DNA from: Elusimicrobiaceae bacterium
GTDB lineage: Bacteria > Elusimicrobiota > Elusimicrobia > Elusimicrobiales > Elusimicrobiaceae
Direction: 5' to 3'
NCBI GenBank assembly: GCA_017546175.1
Contig: JAFYXM010000004.1
Location: 124,001 to 188,000, forward strand
Length of the DNA stretch: 64,000 nt
Shown here: piece by piece, positions 1 to 8,140 of the stretch
Layout: every line of letters starts with the position of its first letter
Position numbering within the stretch: the stretch's first letter is position 1
Program-made: the position numbers and the translations under genes
The notes under the pieces: model-generated
The model's database searches: none
Told to the model about the DNA's origin: nothing
Seen by the model: only the letters and a program-made list of their open reading frames with translations

Positions 1-672
1 GTTATTGTTTGCTTTGTCGGCAGAGGTAAGTACGGGCGGAAAATAATTTTTGGCATTGAGCAGTTTAACCAAATAATTGGAAGGAACGGAAAAATTTAAG
101 TTTTGGTTACCCTCTCCTTTATAGCTTGAAAATGCCACGGAAACCACCAACCCTTCTTTATTAAATACAGGGCTTCCGCTGGAGCTGGGGGAAATGGGCG
201 CGCTGATTTGATGCCAAATAATACCGTCAGATTTTTTACGCACTTGGCTGATTAAGCCGGAAGTAACGGTATTTTGCAGACGGCGAGGGTTGCCGATGAC
301 GGTGATTTCTTCGCCCGGAAGCACATAGTCTGAATTTCCTAAAGAGACGGTAGGTAAGTTTTTGGCCTCTATTTTAATAAGAGCAAGGTCCACTTCGCCT
401 GCTTGTACCAGTTGTTTAGCCTCTCCCGATATAGCACCCGTATTGAAGGTAACATTTACAAACATCGCTCCTTCCACCACGTGCCGGCTGGTGGCAATAA
501 CGCCGTCTTGCGTGACCACAAAGCCCGTGCCGTTAAAGGTGGTGCCGTCTTTTTTGAGCACATTGATAGCCACAATAGCGGGGGAGTTTTCCTCCGCTAT
601 TTCCACATGGCTTTTGGCGCAAAGCGGCAAGCACAGGGCAAGAAGTGTTATTAAACAAAAAAGGGCTCTCAT
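1..672 (-). CDS. Exported S1C-type trypsin-like serine protease (partial, 3' end outside window)
   Basis: The reading frame enters from the left edge and starts at the ATG at 672. The product begins with a signal peptide (MRALFCLITLLALCLPLCA, cleavage after CA) and continues with a chymotrypsin fold. The His motif is TSRHVVEG, the Asp motif is VDLALIK, and the Ser motif is SPSSSGSPVF, so the usual GNSGGP is SSSGSP here. GNPRRLQNTVTSG is the typical strand before the active-site loop. These place it with HtrA/Do-like periplasmic proteases; whether a PDZ domain follows cannot be seen. There is no Shine-Dalgarno sequence. TATAAT sits six bases before the ATG, so the message may be leaderless. 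Divergent from greA. Confidence 0.85.
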   Translation of the reverse strand, partial: MRALFCLITLLALCLPLCAKSHVEIAEENSPAIVAINVLKKDGTTFNGTGFVVTQDGVIATSRHVVEGAMFVNVTFNTGAISGEAKQLVQAGEVDLALIKIEAKNLPTVSLGNSDYVLPGEEITVIGNPRRLQNTVTSGLISQVRKKSDGIIWHQISAPISPSSSGSPVFNKEGLVVSVAFSSYKGEGNQNLNFSVPSNYLVKLLNAKNYFPPVLTSADKANNN

Positions 673-678
673 GTAGTG

Positions 679-707
679 ATTATATAAATTTCACAAAAAA
701 TTGTAAT
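679..707 (-). promoter_or_regulatory. Promoter of the S1C protease, possibly leaderless
   Basis: On the minus strand ATTACA (707-702), a 17-base spacer and TATAAT (684-679) are followed by six bases and the ATG at 672. A start site at the usual distance from the -10 box would fall on the A of the ATG. Confidence 0.5.
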
Positions 708-720
708 GTTTTTTCTGCGG

Positions 721-749
721 TTGCTTATTTGGTGCATAAATAGTACACT
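721..749 (+). promoter_or_regulatory. Promoter of greA
   Basis: TTGCTT (721-726), 17-base spacer, TACACT (744-749). Transcription would start near 756, giving a short leader that carries the AGGAG ribosome binding site at 760-764. Confidence 0.55.
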
Positions 750-772
750 CTATATCTACAGGAGTGTGTTTT

Positions 773-1243
773 ATGGAAAAATATTATGTAAGCCGTAAGA
801 AGTACGAAGAACTTGTGCAGGAACTGAAAAATTTGAAAGATTTAAAAGCATCTCTTTCGGTGGAAATCGGTGAGGCTGCCGCTCAGGGGGATTTAAGAGA
901 AAATGCCGAATATCATGCCGCCAAAGAAAAACAAGCCGAAACTTTGATTCGTATCCAAGAATTGGAAACCAAACTCAGAAATGCGGAAATTACCGATAAT
1001 TTAGACGTAGACCACAGCGAAGCGCGTATCGGTGCCACCGTAACCATTAAAGATGAGGATGCCGATATTGAGTTTACTTATACTTTGGTGGGTTCCATGG
1101 AATCTAACCCCGACAAAGGTTTGTTGTCTGTGAAAAGTCCGTTGGCCTCTGGCGTGTTGGGCCATAAAGAAGGTGAAGAATTTGAGGCGCAGTTGCCGCG
1201 CGGACCGAAGAAGTATAAACTTGTGAAATTGGAATATAAATAA
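773..1243 (+). CDS. greA: Transcription elongation factor GreA
   Basis: GreA (156 residues) binds the RNA polymerase secondary channel and stimulates cleavage of backtracked transcripts. The N-terminal antiparallel coiled coil spans about residues 1-75. Its acidic tip is intact (GDLRENAEYHAAKEKQ, D40 and E43). The C-terminal FKBP-like domain includes the GHKEGEEF stretch. The length matches the family. I chose the ATG at 773 over an in-frame GTG at 764 because AGGAG lies 8 bases before it. Single-gene unit with its own promoter and terminator. Confidence 0.96.
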   Translation: MEKYYVSRKKYEELVQELKNLKDLKASLSVEIGEAAAQGDLRENAEYHAAKEKQAETLIRIQELETKLRNAEITDNLDVDHSEARIGATVTIKDEDADIEFTYTLVGSMESNPDKGLLSVKSPLASGVLGHKEGEEFEAQLPRGPKKYKLVKLEYK

Positions 1244-1263
1244 GTTTGTCCTTACTTGATAAC

Positions 1264-1292
1264 CACCCCGCCAAAAGCGGGGTGTTTCTTTT
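1264..1292 (+). terminator. Terminator of greA
   Basis: Stem CACCCCGC (1264-1271) with GCGGGGTG (1277-1284), five-base loop, then a T-rich tract. Confidence 0.8.
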
Positions 1293-1459
1293 CCTAAAAA
1301 TAGGTTTTTTATAAACATTTCTAATATCGGCGGAAAACAGTAAGAAAAGGGAAGTTTCTTTTTTAGTTGTTTTCCCATAGAGGGAAAAGAAAAGATTTGA
1401 CAAACCGTTTTTTTGCTACAATTTTTTTAGATGGAAAACTAGAAAAAAGGAGAATAAAA

Positions 1460-1975
1460 ATGAAGAAAGGTTTTACATTGATAGAACTATTAGTGGTTGT
1501 CTTGATTATCGGTATTTTGTCTGCGGTAGCTTTGCCTAATTATCAAAAAGCGGTATTGAAAGCAAAAATCCAAAGCTTGATGCCTGTTGTAAAAGCTGTG
1601 GCCGATGCGGAAGAAATATATTATTTGTCCAATGGATCTTATACAAAGGACTTGGAAAATTTAGATATAGATCTTCCGAATGCTTCTTATGTGAGGGGAC
1701 ATACAGACTGGAGTGAATATTCTTTCGGCAGTGACGGAAAAGCAACCATATTAATAAATCTACCTACCAATGATGTTTCTCTTGTATATGAAGTGCCAGG
1801 TAATGGAACTACTCATGATTTGGAATTGCGCATAGCATTTCAAAATGGGAATCATTATGCCTTAGGAAAAGGGCAGTGGGCCTGCCGAGACCAAAGCATT
1901 GCCGCGATGACACAAGTGTGTAAAAATTTGGGTTATACGGTAAGAAAATCGTATGATTTTATGGTACAACCGTAG
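1460..1975 (+). CDS. Type IV pilin-like protein (PilE/GspG-type N-terminus)
   Basis: 171 residues with a perfect class III prepilin signal: MKKG|FTLIELLVVVLIIG, with cleavage after Gly4, Glu5 of the mature form and the long hydrophobic helix. The globular part has no recognised domain but carries two cysteines near the end (WACRDQS and TQVCKN), as in the disulfide-bonded loop of pilins. The start is fixed by AAGGAG at 1447-1452 and the prepilin motif; an upstream in-frame start would bury the signal. The matching prepilin peptidase is encoded at 52.5 kb. This could be a pilus subunit or a minor pseudopilin; adhesion, secretion or DNA uptake cannot be told apart. TTGACA at 1397-1402 may be its -35 box, but the spacing to TACAAT (14) is short. 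Confidence 0.85.
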   Translation: MKKGFTLIELLVVVLIIGILSAVALPNYQKAVLKAKIQSLMPVVKAVADAEEIYYLSNGSYTKDLENLDIDLPNASYVRGHTDWSEYSFGSDGKATILINLPTNDVSLVYEVPGNGTTHDLELRIAFQNGNHYALGKGQWACRDQSIAAMTQVCKNLGYTVRKSYDFMVQP

Positions 1976-1986
1976 AAAGCTTAAAC

Positions 1987-2017
1987 AAACACCCCGCCAA
2001 ATCGGCGGGGTGTTTTT
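1987..2017. terminator. Bidirectional terminator between the pilin and GH57 genes
   Basis: Stem CACCCCGCC (1990-1998) with GGCGGGGTG (2004-2012), extended by A-T pairs and flanked by A and T runs. It serves both convergent genes. Confidence 0.8.
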
Positions 2018-2028
2018 GTGTTTAATAC

Positions 2029-3654
2029 TTATTTATACTGATTGAGTACTTTGTCTTTGGCCGCTGAGGAATAGACATTGTAGTCTATTTGTTGGAAGAT
2101 AGAATCTCTGGTTTCCAAGTTATAGACGTAGCCTTCATCAATGCGGTTGTGTTTTACTTGCTCGTAAAGCTCGTTGAAGCGTTTGATATGGTCTTTAGTA
2201 CGTTTGGTGGAATATTCTTTAGCCGTACCGGTAGTGACCAAGAACGCCCAGTCCGAAGATTGCATAAGCACCAATTCGCGCGCCATTTGGTTTAAGGTGC
2301 GCTTGAGCAAACCGTCTGCATTGGGGAAGCGGTTGGCATATTCGGTCATGCGTTCGGCGGCTTTGATGAGGTGGCGGTAAATCCAGTCATTGCCGGAGTT
2401 GAGCCATACATCATGATAGCCTTTGTCACCCCAAGAGGACATGGAAGGTTGTACCGTTTGGTTGGTGGGGTACATTTCCAAATATTCCATCGGGGTAATG
2501 AGTTTAATATCAGTTTGATCGTAGTGAATTTTCTTAAATAAAAATTCCAAGAATTCAATACCTTCATACCACCAGTGACCGTAAAGTTCCGCGTCATACA
2601 TAGATACCACCAGCGGTTTGCGGTCCATAAGCGTGGACAAATATTCAATTTGTTTTTGGCGGTTGAACATGAAGTTTCCGGCGTGCTGAGCAGCCACTTC
2701 ACGCGCTTCTTGCGGGTTGTAGGCGGCTTTTTGGTTCAAGGGCACTTTACCGGTGATTTTGCAGTATTTCATACCGATATTGCGGCGTACGCCGTCGGAA
2801 TGTAAATACGGCTTGATATAATCGTAGTCCAAATCATAGCCTAAATCGCGGTAAAATTCGCGGTAGCGGGCATCACCGGGGTAACCCGATTCGGCACTCC
2901 AAACCTGTTGGGCAGATTCCATGTCGCGCGCAAAGGCGGCTACGCCGGTTTGCGGGCAGTACACGGGGGCATAGATACCGTATTTCGGGCGCGGGGTGCC
3001 GTGCAATACGCCGTGAGATTCCATGAAGTAAAAGCGAATGCCTTCATCACGCAAGAATTTATCGTCGCCGGGGTTGTAGGCACATTCGCCCAACCAAATA
3101 CCGCGCGGGCTTTTGCCGAAGCGTAAGCGGTAGTCGTTAGCGGCGATTTTTACTTGGGCATTGACGCTTTCTTTATGCACCATCAAGGGCAAATAACCGT
3201 GCGTAGCACCGCAGGTAATGATTTCCAATTTGCCCATATCTTGGAATTTTTTAAATCCTTCCAATACGCGGCAATGGTACACGTTTTCAAAGAGGTGTTT
3301 GAAGCGGCGGAATTTATCCAAATACATATGGGCCACGGCTTCAAATTCGGTCCCTTTGGTGCGCTCTATTTCTTTTTCGGAAAGTTCTACGCGTTGGTTT
3401 AAATAGTGTTGGAAGCGGCTGATTAAAAGCGGGTCGCTCATCATATTGCACAAAGGCGGTGTGACGGACATCGTTAAGCGGAAGTCTACCCCTTCGGCTG
3501 TCAGGTTTTCAAATACGTTGAGCAGCGGCAGGTAGGTTTCTACCATGGCTTCATAAAACCAGTCTTCTTCCAAAAAGTCAGGATATTCCGGATGTTTGAT
3601 AAACGGTAAATGAGCGTGTAAAACAAGTGCTAAATAACCTTTTTCTTGTCCCAT
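2029..3654 (-). CDS. GH57 family 1,4-alpha-glucan branching enzyme
   Basis: 541 residues, close to the GH57 branching enzymes of Thermus and Thermococcus. The N-terminal barrel starts with VLHAHLPFIKHPEYPDFLEE. The catalytic nucleophile is E190 in IWLGECAYNPG and the acid/base is D354 in SMYDAELYGHWWYEG, both in family-typical surroundings. A C-terminal helical region (residues about 430-541) is also usual. It would introduce alpha-1,6 branches in glycogen in the cytoplasm. The upstream gene is three bases away, so the two form an operon. Unrelated in fold to GlgB (GH13). A GH57 amylase is a less likely alternative. Confidence 0.88.
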   Translation of the reverse strand: MGQEKGYLALVLHAHLPFIKHPEYPDFLEEDWFYEAMVETYLPLLNVFENLTAEGVDFRLTMSVTPPLCNMMSDPLLISRFQHYLNQRVELSEKEIERTKGTEFEAVAHMYLDKFRRFKHLFENVYHCRVLEGFKKFQDMGKLEIITCGATHGYLPLMVHKESVNAQVKIAANDYRLRFGKSPRGIWLGECAYNPGDDKFLRDEGIRFYFMESHGVLHGTPRPKYGIYAPVYCPQTGVAAFARDMESAQQVWSAESGYPGDARYREFYRDLGYDLDYDYIKPYLHSDGVRRNIGMKYCKITGKVPLNQKAAYNPQEAREVAAQHAGNFMFNRQKQIEYLSTLMDRKPLVVSMYDAELYGHWWYEGIEFLEFLFKKIHYDQTDIKLITPMEYLEMYPTNQTVQPSMSSWGDKGYHDVWLNSGNDWIYRHLIKAAERMTEYANRFPNADGLLKRTLNQMARELVLMQSSDWAFLVTTGTAKEYSTKRTKDHIKRFNELYEQVKHNRIDEGYVYNLETRDSIFQQIDYNVYSSAAKDKVLNQYK

Positions 3655-3656
3655 AA

Positions 3657-4550
3657 TTATTTCCCCTGTTCGCGAGAAGCTTTAATATGTACTTGGCGCG
3701 TTTTGGTGCCGGATTTGTTGGAAGCGGCGATGGGCAAATCTAACACGGCACCGGCCGGCAAGGCTTGGCGCAAGGAGAATTTGCCGTTTTGTAATTGGAT
3801 TTCTTTTCCGTTAATGGTTACAAAAGCATTCGGGGAAGCAGAGCCATAGACGATAATTTCACAATCGGCCTGCAACCAAATGTCTTCATCTTCTGCCGTC
3901 GCAGCCACCGGAGCGGTGTGCAAGGCAAAAGAAGACCAAGAACTCATCGCAGAAGACGGCGCATTGCCGGCACCGGCCAGTTCGGTCAGTCTCCAGCGTT
4001 GGTCAATGACTTGCATAAGTTCGCTGGCGCCGATGCCGATGCGGTCTGCACCGGAAAGCTGCAAGAGCTTAATAAAATCGCCTTCCACGCACATCCATTT
4101 GTCATCTACAAGGTCAGACACTCTGCCCGGAGGCAAGGTCATTTGATTGCTGCGGGTAAGTAAAATAAATTGGCCTTGCGGAGTGATGTAACCCAGCTCT
4201 GCCACGTAGCTGTGGCCTGCTTGCGGGGCGTGGATATACCAGCTGCCGGCATCAAAAATAACGTTCATGTCATAATAAGCGCGGGAGTTGGTACCGTCAA
4301 AATATTCCACACCGGTTACATCGTGCAAGCGAATAACGGAACGAGATTGATTTACGGTTTCTTGACCGTAGTGGTCTCTTACGTAATCAAACGTTTCTTG
4401 GGTAATTTCCCAAAATAAAAACAACCAAGCCGGATCTTTCGGCAATAAATAGCTTTCCGTGGTGCCGTATCCGGTGGGGATATCACCCAATTCTTCCGGT
4501 ACGGTGGGCCGCACTTGATGAAAGGCGGCGGAAGATAAATTTTTCTCCAT
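3657..4550 (-). CDS. DUF4912 domain-containing protein
   Basis: 297 residues, no signal peptide. Residues about 33-165 match the DUF4912 pattern: YLLPKDPAWLFLFWEIT, then RSVIRLHDVTGVEYFDGTN, then GSWYIHAPQAGHSYVAELGY. That domain is often found beside GH57 branching enzymes, as here. The C-terminal part has repeated beta-strand text with GKEIQLQNGKFSLRQALP, resembling an Ig-like or carbohydrate-binding fold. It starts the operon with the GH57 gene, with AGAGG near its start. A role in glucan metabolism is inferred only from linkage; its molecular function is unknown. Confidence 0.75.
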   Translation of the reverse strand: MEKNLSSAAFHQVRPTVPEELGDIPTGYGTTESYLLPKDPAWLFLFWEITQETFDYVRDHYGQETVNQSRSVIRLHDVTGVEYFDGTNSRAYYDMNVIFDAGSWYIHAPQAGHSYVAELGYITPQGQFILLTRSNQMTLPPGRVSDLVDDKWMCVEGDFIKLLQLSGADRIGIGASELMQVIDQRWRLTELAGAGNAPSSAMSSWSSFALHTAPVAATAEDEDIWLQADCEIIVYGSASPNAFVTINGKEIQLQNGKFSLRQALPAGAVLDLPIAASNKSGTKTRQVHIKASREQGK

Positions 4551-4655
4551 AGCAAACCTCTGCTTATCTAAAGTAATTATGAATATCTTTATTCTATTTT
4601 ATTTTACCATTTTTAGCGGGCTTTCGGGGCTTTTTTGGGCTGTGGGAAAAAGGTG

Positions 4656-4699
4656 GGTCCTTGGACCTACTCTACCATGGGTCCAAAGACTCTTTTTTT
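4656..4699 (+). promoter_or_regulatory. Attenuator-like leader with two competing hairpins
   Basis: GGTCC (4656-4660) can pair with GGACC (4663-4667). Alternatively TTGGACC (4661-4667) pairs perfectly with GGTCCAA (4680-4686), followed four bases later by TCTTTTTTT. The two folds share 4663-4667, so they exclude each other. It lies 30 bases before the paralog pair at 4729. Confidence 0.5.
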
Positions 4700-4728
4700 G
4701 TTGGTATGTATTTGGCAAAATTAAAGAT

Positions 4729-5829
4729 ATGAGGAAGAAAATTTTTGTTTTAAGTTGCCTTTTTTTAATGCTTGCGAATGTTTCTTTTTCTCAAGAAGTT
4801 GATGCTATGCAAGAGTTGCTCTCAGCCCAACAACAAGCCCGCCAAGCGGCTGAAGAGTTGAAACAAAAAGGACACCACGCAGAAAGCTTGCTGAGCGTAA
4901 TAGCCGGAGGTACGGCGGCAGGATTGGGCATTTTTGCGGTTAAAAAGTTGATTTCCTATGCATCTGTTAAGGAAGAAGCCCGCGGCTATATGGGGTTGTA
5001 TTTACAACAAAGCACTTTGGCGCGTAACGGCTCTTACTTGGCAGGGGAATTATCTCCCAAAAATTTTCGTTTATTGGAAAAGTTGCTGAAAAACTGGAAA
5101 AAGCAATATGTTTACGAAGTTCCCGTTGTATTTTCTGACCCGTGGGGCCGTAAATTTTTTGTAATAGACGATGTTTTTTATAAAGAGTTTTTGGAAGAAG
5201 CGGGAATTTTGTGGGAGAAAAATTTGAGCAGCTTGGTTTTGACCGAAAAAACCCGCCTTCGTACGCTTAGAGGATTAGGCGATTTAACGTGGGATTGTAT
5301 CGGTAAATTTAATGAAGATATGGCTGCGGCTATGAGCAAAGAGGGTCCTTTGTCCTTTTATGTAAAAGAATTTTCCACTTTAAAAGAAGCCGAAATTTTT
5401 GCCGCCGGCAGAAAAAATTTTACGGCGGGAATTTTAAAATACAGAGGCCAAGGAAAACCCGCTAAATTTAAAATATTGGGTAAAGCTTTTTTGAAAAAAG
5501 TAGTTGTTTTGGCAGGAGTATCGGCTTTGTGGAATACTGCGTCTGCCACCGCGGCCGAATCTGCAGAAAAACAGCAAATGATGAGCCGTATAGATGCCAG
5601 TCCTGCTATTTTGCTGCAAGTAACCGAGCAAGACCTACAAACCATTGCGCAAGTGCCGGAGTTGAGTTCGCGGTTTTTGGCAGCTTGTGCTTTGGTGGAA
5701 GAAATAAACGCTTTGGACGAGCAAGAATTAGAAGTTTTGCAGGCCCAGACTCAACAAACCCAAAATAAACAGCAACATTGGATGCAGCAACGTCTGCAAC
5801 ATGATTTACACCAAATGGTAAATTATTAA
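4729..5829 (+). CDS. Exported paralog A of a tandem pair, unknown function
   Basis: No recognised family. From the ATG at 4729 the product has 366 residues and starts with a signal peptide (MRKKIFVLSCLFLMLANVSFS). A second hydrophobic stretch spans about 55-72 and a third about 254-270. The last looks like an internal signal sequence: lysines, hydrophobic core, then ASATA. The C-terminal block SRIDASPAILLQV (286-298) is followed by VPEL and a Gln-rich tail. The protein aligns end to end with the next gene: WKKQYVYEV with WKETYVYEI, and RIDASP with RVDINP. An upstream in-frame start at 4579 is less likely because it would cover the hairpin leader and bury the signal peptide. The Shine-Dalgarno sequence is weak. 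Confidence 0.7.
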   Translation: MRKKIFVLSCLFLMLANVSFSQEVDAMQELLSAQQQARQAAEELKQKGHHAESLLSVIAGGTAAGLGIFAVKKLISYASVKEEARGYMGLYLQQSTLARNGSYLAGELSPKNFRLLEKLLKNWKKQYVYEVPVVFSDPWGRKFFVIDDVFYKEFLEEAGILWEKNLSSLVLTEKTRLRTLRGLGDLTWDCIGKFNEDMAAAMSKEGPLSFYVKEFSTLKEAEIFAAGRKNFTAGILKYRGQGKPAKFKILGKAFLKKVVVLAGVSALWNTASATAAESAEKQQMMSRIDASPAILLQVTEQDLQTIAQVPELSSRFLAACALVEEINALDEQELEVLQAQTQQTQNKQQHWMQQRLQHDLHQMVNY

Positions 5830-5865
5830 AAATAAATTAAGAAGTCTTGATTAAGGAGAGTACAC

Positions 5866-6966
5866 ATGAAGTTTTTTTGTAGAAAAATGATAGCGATTAT
5901 TGTGTCGGTCGGATTGATTGCACCTAATCTTTTTGCTCAAACAGATAAAGTAAATCAATTACGTGCCGCCAGAGCCAGTTATATAGCTGCTACCGAAAAT
6001 ATGTCTCAAGAGGAACAAAGTGACAAGAAATTGTTGGTAAATGCCCTTTTGACCGTTGCCGGAGTAGTAGCCACCTTGGGGGCCGTATATCTGACGAAAG
6101 AATTGGCCTATCATTTCAGTAAAGTTCAATCTAAAAAATCGGCTGCAGCTTCTTTGACTTCGGTAGATTTATATGTGGCCCAAGATAAACTTTCTGCCCA
6201 ATTGACCAAAGGAGAAAAATACATGGCTTCTCAGTTGGGAGAAGAAGTGATGCCCGTGATGCAAGGTTTGTTTGAGCGTTGGAAAGAAACGTATGTATAT
6301 GAAATTAAGAGCGTAGTGCAAGAATCTTCCGAAAGAGCTTTCCAAGTGACGGCAGGACTGGAAAAAGAATTTGTAGAAAGAGTAACCGCCCTGTATGATG
6401 ATTTTATGTCCAAAGCGGTTTTGGACGGAAATACCATGTTATTGGCAGGAGAAAACGGAATTTCCTCTTACACCAAAGGGCTGCAGCAAGAGTTTGAAAA
6501 TATTGTTTTTAAAGAAATGAAAGCCGGCGGCAGCTTGTATGCTTATGTAAATCCCGTCCGTGCCAAAGCCGGACAAACAGCTGCCAAGCGTGCCGGACTG
6601 ACCGGTGCCAAACATTTGGGCAGTGCCGGAAAATTGATTTTCAAAAGAAGCTTGCCCTTGGTAGTGCTGGCGGTAGCTTTGGGAATGTCGGAAGCGCGTG
6701 CCAGTGATGCTGATCTTCTGCGCCGCGTAGATATCAATCCGGTTCTCTTGTTAGAGATGGATGATGCCACTTTTGAAGCAATTTTGCAATCTCCCGAATT
6801 AGTGGAGAGAAGTTTTGAAGTATATGATACTTGGCTTCGGGTCAATACTTTATCGGCAGAGGATAGAAAGACCTTGCAAGAAGAATTGAGCCAAGGGGAA
6901 AGAGCAGCTAAAACATTGCAACAAAAACAGACGGAACAGGCATTAAAAGATTTAAGCAGTTATTAG
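5866..6966 (+). CDS. Exported paralog B of a tandem pair, unknown function
   Basis: 366 residues, the same length as paralog A 36 bases upstream and co-linear with it. Signal peptide about 1-24 (ends LFAQ), hydrophobic segment 57-77, and a second signal-peptide-like segment at 256-279: KLIFKRS, then a Leu/Val core, then EARA|SD. The best conserved part follows it: RRVDINPVLLLEMDD and LQSPEL (286-312), then a charged helical tail. AAGGAG precedes the ATG. No known domain is visible. Likely an envelope protein with a membrane-anchored N-terminal part and a C-terminal domain outside the membrane; release by signal peptidase at ARA is an inference. Confidence 0.72.
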   Translation: MKFFCRKMIAIIVSVGLIAPNLFAQTDKVNQLRAARASYIAATENMSQEEQSDKKLLVNALLTVAGVVATLGAVYLTKELAYHFSKVQSKKSAAASLTSVDLYVAQDKLSAQLTKGEKYMASQLGEEVMPVMQGLFERWKETYVYEIKSVVQESSERAFQVTAGLEKEFVERVTALYDDFMSKAVLDGNTMLLAGENGISSYTKGLQQEFENIVFKEMKAGGSLYAYVNPVRAKAGQTAAKRAGLTGAKHLGSAGKLIFKRSLPLVVLAVALGMSEARASDADLLRRVDINPVLLLEMDDATFEAILQSPELVERSFEVYDTWLRVNTLSAEDRKTLQEELSQGERAAKTLQQKQTEQALKDLSSY

Positions 6967-6970
6967 TTAC

Positions 6971-7001
6971 AAACCCCACCATTGACTGGTGGGGTTTTTT
7001 G
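6971..7001 (+). terminator. Terminator of the paralog operon
   Basis: Stem AACCCCACC (6972-6980) with GGTGGGGTT (6988-6996), then a T run. Confidence 0.85.
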
Positions 7002-7024
7002 TGTAAAGGGACTGCATAAATTTT

Positions 7025-7053
7025 GTGGCAAAATGTACAAATTTATGTAGAAT
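7025..7053 (+). promoter_or_regulatory. Promoter of tdh-kbl
   Basis: GTGGCA (7025-7030), 17-base spacer, TAGAAT (7048-7053). The -35 region lies in the 13-base string ATTTTGTGGCAAA, which recurs exactly at the histidine kinase promoter near 25.2 kb. Confidence 0.45.
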
Positions 7054-7093
7054 GAAAGCATCAGGTCCGTTCCTGCGGACTGGGAGGAGAATC

Positions 7094-8131
7094 ATGAAAG
7101 CTCTGTGTAAAACTCAACCTGCCAAAGGTGCGCAGTATATTGACGTGGATATTCCTAAAATAGCCAAAGACGAATTATTGGTAAAAATTTATAAAACTTC
7201 CATTTGCGGAAGTGATATTCCGGTTTATAATTATACGGGCTGGGCTCCGCAACGTATCCCTATACCATTTATTTTCGGGCATGAGTTGTGCGGTACAGTG
7301 GTAGAAGTGGGCGAAGAAGCCCACGGTTTTGAAAAAGGAGATTTTATCTCTATAGAGTCTCATGTGTGGTGTGGCCATTGTTATCAATGCCGCAATAACC
7401 ACCGTGACGTATGCGCCAACAATAAAACCATCGGTTTGGACCGCCCCGGCGGATTTGCCGAGTATGCTGCCATTCCCGCGCGTTGCGGCTGGAAACATAA
7501 AGACGATTCTTTAAAAGATATTGCTTCTATTATGGAGCCTTTGGGTAATGCCGTATATGCTACGCTAGCTAACGATATTGCCGGCAAAGTAGTATTGATT
7601 ACGGGATTAGGCGCCCAAGGTTTGTTTTCCGCCAACGTAGCTAAAGCTTGCGGAGCGGCCAAAGTAATCGGTACGGAAACCTCAGCTTTTCGCAAAAAAC
7701 TGGCCGAGCAAATGGGGGTAGATGTGATTGTTGACCCCGGCGAATCCGGTGCTTTGGAGAAAATTTTGAAAGCTTCGGGCGAAAACAGAGGGGTTGACGT
7801 GGTGATTGAAATGTCTGGTCACCCCGCCGGTATTGACTTGGCTTTGCACGCCATTAAGCCGGCAGGTCACTTTGTGGCATTTGGTTTGCCGGGTGCGCCG
7901 ATTACGATTGATTATTCCAATTTAATTGTATTTAAAGGGGTGCAGATGCAAGGGTTGACGGGCCGTCAGATTTATGACAGCTGGACCACTATGGACGCAT
8001 TGTTGCGCAGCGGTAAGATTGACCCGCGTCCCGTAATTACGCATGAATTTGAAATGAAAGATTTTGAAAAGGCATTTGCCGCTATGATGGATCCGGAAAG
8101 AAAATGCGGTAAAGTGATTATGATCCCGTAA
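7094..8131 (+). CDS. tdh: L-threonine 3-dehydrogenase (zinc-dependent MDR family)
   Basis: 345 residues. It oxidises threonine to 2-amino-3-ketobutyrate with NAD. Catalytic zinc ligands are C38 (SICGSD) and H63/E64 (GHELCG). The structural zinc site is C93, C96, C99 and C107 (WCGHCYQC...VCAN). The Rossmann motif is GLGAQG at 171-176. EPLGNA (about 148) is typical of Tdh. The start at 7094 is chosen for GGAGGAG just upstream and for family length; a longer frame from 7025 has no ribosome binding site. Nine bases separate it from kbl, the next enzyme of the pathway, which supports Tdh over other sugar or alcohol dehydrogenases. Confidence 0.92.
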   Translation: MKALCKTQPAKGAQYIDVDIPKIAKDELLVKIYKTSICGSDIPVYNYTGWAPQRIPIPFIFGHELCGTVVEVGEEAHGFEKGDFISIESHVWCGHCYQCRNNHRDVCANNKTIGLDRPGGFAEYAAIPARCGWKHKDDSLKDIASIMEPLGNAVYATLANDIAGKVVLITGLGAQGLFSANVAKACGAAKVIGTETSAFRKKLAEQMGVDVIVDPGESGALEKILKASGENRGVDVVIEMSGHPAGIDLALHAIKPAGHFVAFGLPGAPITIDYSNLIVFKGVQMQGLTGRQIYDSWTTMDALLRSGKIDPRPVITHEFEMKDFEKAFAAMMDPERKCGKVIMIP

Positions 8132-8140
8132 GGAGAGACT

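Noticed and set aside
1001..1403. Minus-strand frames opposite greA
   Set aside because: They run antisense to greA and across its terminator, with no ribosome binding site or domain.
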